Shown here: positions 32,649-33,628 of the stretch, piece by piece
How the letters are laid out: each line of letters starts with the position of its first letter
How positions within the stretch are numbered: the stretch's first letter is position 1
Assembly (NCBI GenBank): GCA_021824625.1
Contig: JAKAKE010000206.1
Location: 1-33,628 of the forward strand
Direction of reading: 5' to 3'
DNA length: 33,628 nucleotides
Source: Bacteroidota bacterium
Lineage (GTDB): Bacteria > Bacteroidota > Ignavibacteria > Kapaibacteriales > UBA2268
Program-made: the position numbers and the translations under genes
Notes under the pieces: generated by a model
Databases searched by the model: none
What the model saw: the letters and a program-made list of their open reading frames with translations, nothing else
Told to the model about the DNA's origin: nothing

Positions 32649-33628
32649 TTATTTGTTATTTTTCATCACCCTAATGATTCCATCCACCCACTGAGGACAG
32701 CCAAGAGAATGAATATGCAAATAAGATGCAAATACATTTTTATAAATCAAACCATCTCTTCCGTCAATTGTCCCTTTACCGCGATGAACGGTTAAACAGG
32801 TCTGCATATTTGGGTGTTGAGTGTTAAGTGTTGGGTGTTGAGTGTTAAGTGTTGGGTGTTGAGTGTTAAGTGTTGGGAGTTGAGTAAAAACATGTGAGTA
32901 ATGAAACTCGTGTCCTTTGATTTCTGTTCCGATGTCAAAAAAAGGATTTTGAGAATCAACATTAACTATCATGTATCCGTGTCCCTGCGGCTCTTTTTCC
33001 ATTTTTATTTTGATTGGGAATACACCTGCCATCGGATAATTCGTGCCATTGAATTCAATGGATTCCGCAAGATAAATCAGTCCCCCACATTCGGCATATA
33101 TCGGAATGCCCTTCTCTGCCTTTTCTTTGACATCTTTCATCAAACTGTGGTTGTTAACCAATTCCTCAACATTTGATTCGGGGAAACCGCCCCCGATGTA
33201 CAGTCCGTCAATCTCAGGCAACCGGCTGTCTTGAATCGAGGAAATTCCGATTAGTTCGGCTCCTCTCATTTTCAATGCTTCCAGGTTTTCAGGATAATAA
33301 AATGAAAACACTTTATCATTAAAATATCCCAGCCTGAGGCCTTTTCCATCGCTTTTTATTTTTTCAGAAGGTAACTCAAAGTTAATTGATTGAGCCGACT
33401 TTGCAATTTCAATGAGCTTGTCAATATCTACATGTTCACTTACAACTTTTCTAATCATCTCAATTGATTCGTAAGCTGAGGAATACTCACGGGGTGTGAT
33501 TAACCCAAGATGGCGTGAGGGTAGGATGTCAGTATTTTTCAATCTTGGGATTGCACCAATTACAGGAATACCTGTATCATTTTCGATTGATTCCCTGATG
33601 ATTTTTTCGTGTCTTTTGCCACCGACTT
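32649..33628 (-). CDS. cobB: Cobyrinate a,c-diamide synthase (5' end outside window)
   Basis: The frame is open to the right edge (VGGKRHEKIIRESIENDTG... at the boundary), so the N-terminal ATP-binding part lies outside. LPSRHLGLITPREY (about 35-48 from the edge) is the CobB/CbiA signature, and the glutamine amidotransferase domain has IYAECGGLIYL with the catalytic Cys, GHEFHYSHVF, and NVFASYLHIHS with the catalytic His. The enzyme amidates cobyrinic acid side chains using glutamine and ATP in cobalamin synthesis. A methionine-like TTG at 33542 is not the real start. A 21-bp tandem repeat inserts about 25 residues between GHEFHYS and the downstream TVHRGKG motif without breaking the frame. 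Confidence 0.93.
   Translation of the reverse strand, partial: VGGKRHEKIIRESIENDTGIPVIGAIPRLKNTDILPSRHLGLITPREYSSAYESIEMIRKVVSEHVDIDKLIEIAKSAQSINFELPSEKIKSDGKGLRLGYFNDKVFSFYYPENLEALKMRGAELIGISSIQDSRLPEIDGLYIGGGFPESNVEELVNNHSLMKDVKEKAEKGIPIYAECGGLIYLAESIEFNGTNYPMAGVFPIKIKMEKEPQGHGYMIVNVDSQNPFFDIGTEIKGHEFHYSHVFTQLPTLNTQHPTLNTQHPTLNTQHPNMQTCLTVHRGKGTIDGRDGLIYKNVFASYLHIHSLGCPQWVDGIIRVMKNNK
32812..32874. repeat. 21-bp tandem repeat (3 units plus a partial) inside cobB
   Basis: Three perfect units of GGGTGTTGAGTGTTAAGTGT plus one T, then a degenerate part unit. Read on the minus strand each unit encodes TLNTQHP. The unit is nearly identical to intergenic AACACTTAACACTC tails at about 19457-19476 and 19964-19985. 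Confidence 0.95.

Noticed and set aside
32812-32884. Short tandem repeats in cobB as a possible CRISPR array
   Set aside because: The units are 21 bp, directly adjacent without spacers and stay in the reading frame; no cas genes are nearby.
33487-33542. TTG at 33542 as the start of the amidotransferase gene
   Set aside because: The frame continues upstream with the CobB motif GGKRHEKIIRESI to the window edge, so this codon is internal.

Overview
The window looks like a chromosomal segment of an AT-rich Gram-negative bacterium of the Bacteroidota/Chlorobiota/Kapabacteria-type (FCB) lineage. The evidence is a 1230-residue secreted von Willebrand protein ending in a type IX secretion (T9SS) sorting domain, OmpA and porin-like outer-membrane proteins, lipoproteins with IPT/TIG and formylglycine-enzyme-like domains, a DUF5618 protein, and a few Bacteroidota-style TAnnTTTG promoter elements. 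No rRNA, tRNA or CRISPR array was seen.

Layout. (1) 1-1600: tRNA-dihydrouridine synthase (minus, runs off the left edge) and a 3-methyladenine DNA glycosylase. (2) 1716-4553: a probable four-gene envelope redox operon (haem-motif outer-membrane barrel, small membrane protein, YceI, Rieske protein). (3) 4846-11447: an OmpA protein with two OmpA domains, a DUF559 nuclease gene bracketed by a 175-bp direct repeat, and the large T9SS cargo protein. (4) 11448-16935: two tandem 129-bp repeats, a NUDIX hydrolase, parA-parB, a two-gene nucleotidyltransferase module, and a biotin-dependent carboxyltransferase. (5) 16940-20300: an accessory island. It holds a phage-like two-gene nuclease cassette between 31-bp direct repeats, a minus-strand pair (a DUF4393/Abi-alpha-like protein with TPR-like repeats, and a broken membrane coiled-coil protein), and a small dsRNA-binding-domain-like gene. 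The last gene and the pair are each preceded by a copy of the same promoter module. (6) 20299-27000: a secreted hypothetical protein, then MarR regulator, TolC-like protein, membrane-fusion protein and RND pump in one operon with a palindromic operator. (7) 27066-33628: DUF5618 protein, sulfatase-modifying-factor-type lipoprotein, a RelE/ParE toxin remnant, a DUF559-tailed nuclease, an M1 metallopeptidase, and cobyrinate a,c-diamide synthase (cobB, 5' part outside the window) carrying an in-frame 21-bp tandem repeat.

The most unusual theme is the repeated pattern of small accessory genes between direct repeats: DUF559 at 6885-7658, the phage nuclease cassette at 16942-17674, and the dsRBD-like gene at 19385-19985. 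Genes are broken at or near these junctions: a decapitated third cassette gene, and a frameshifted and apparently truncated membrane gene. The Abi-alpha/TPR plus membrane-protein pair, with its neighbouring dsRBD-like gene, is the best candidate for an undescribed defence-type system. That role is inference from families and context only. Family assignments come from motif recognition; no database search was run.
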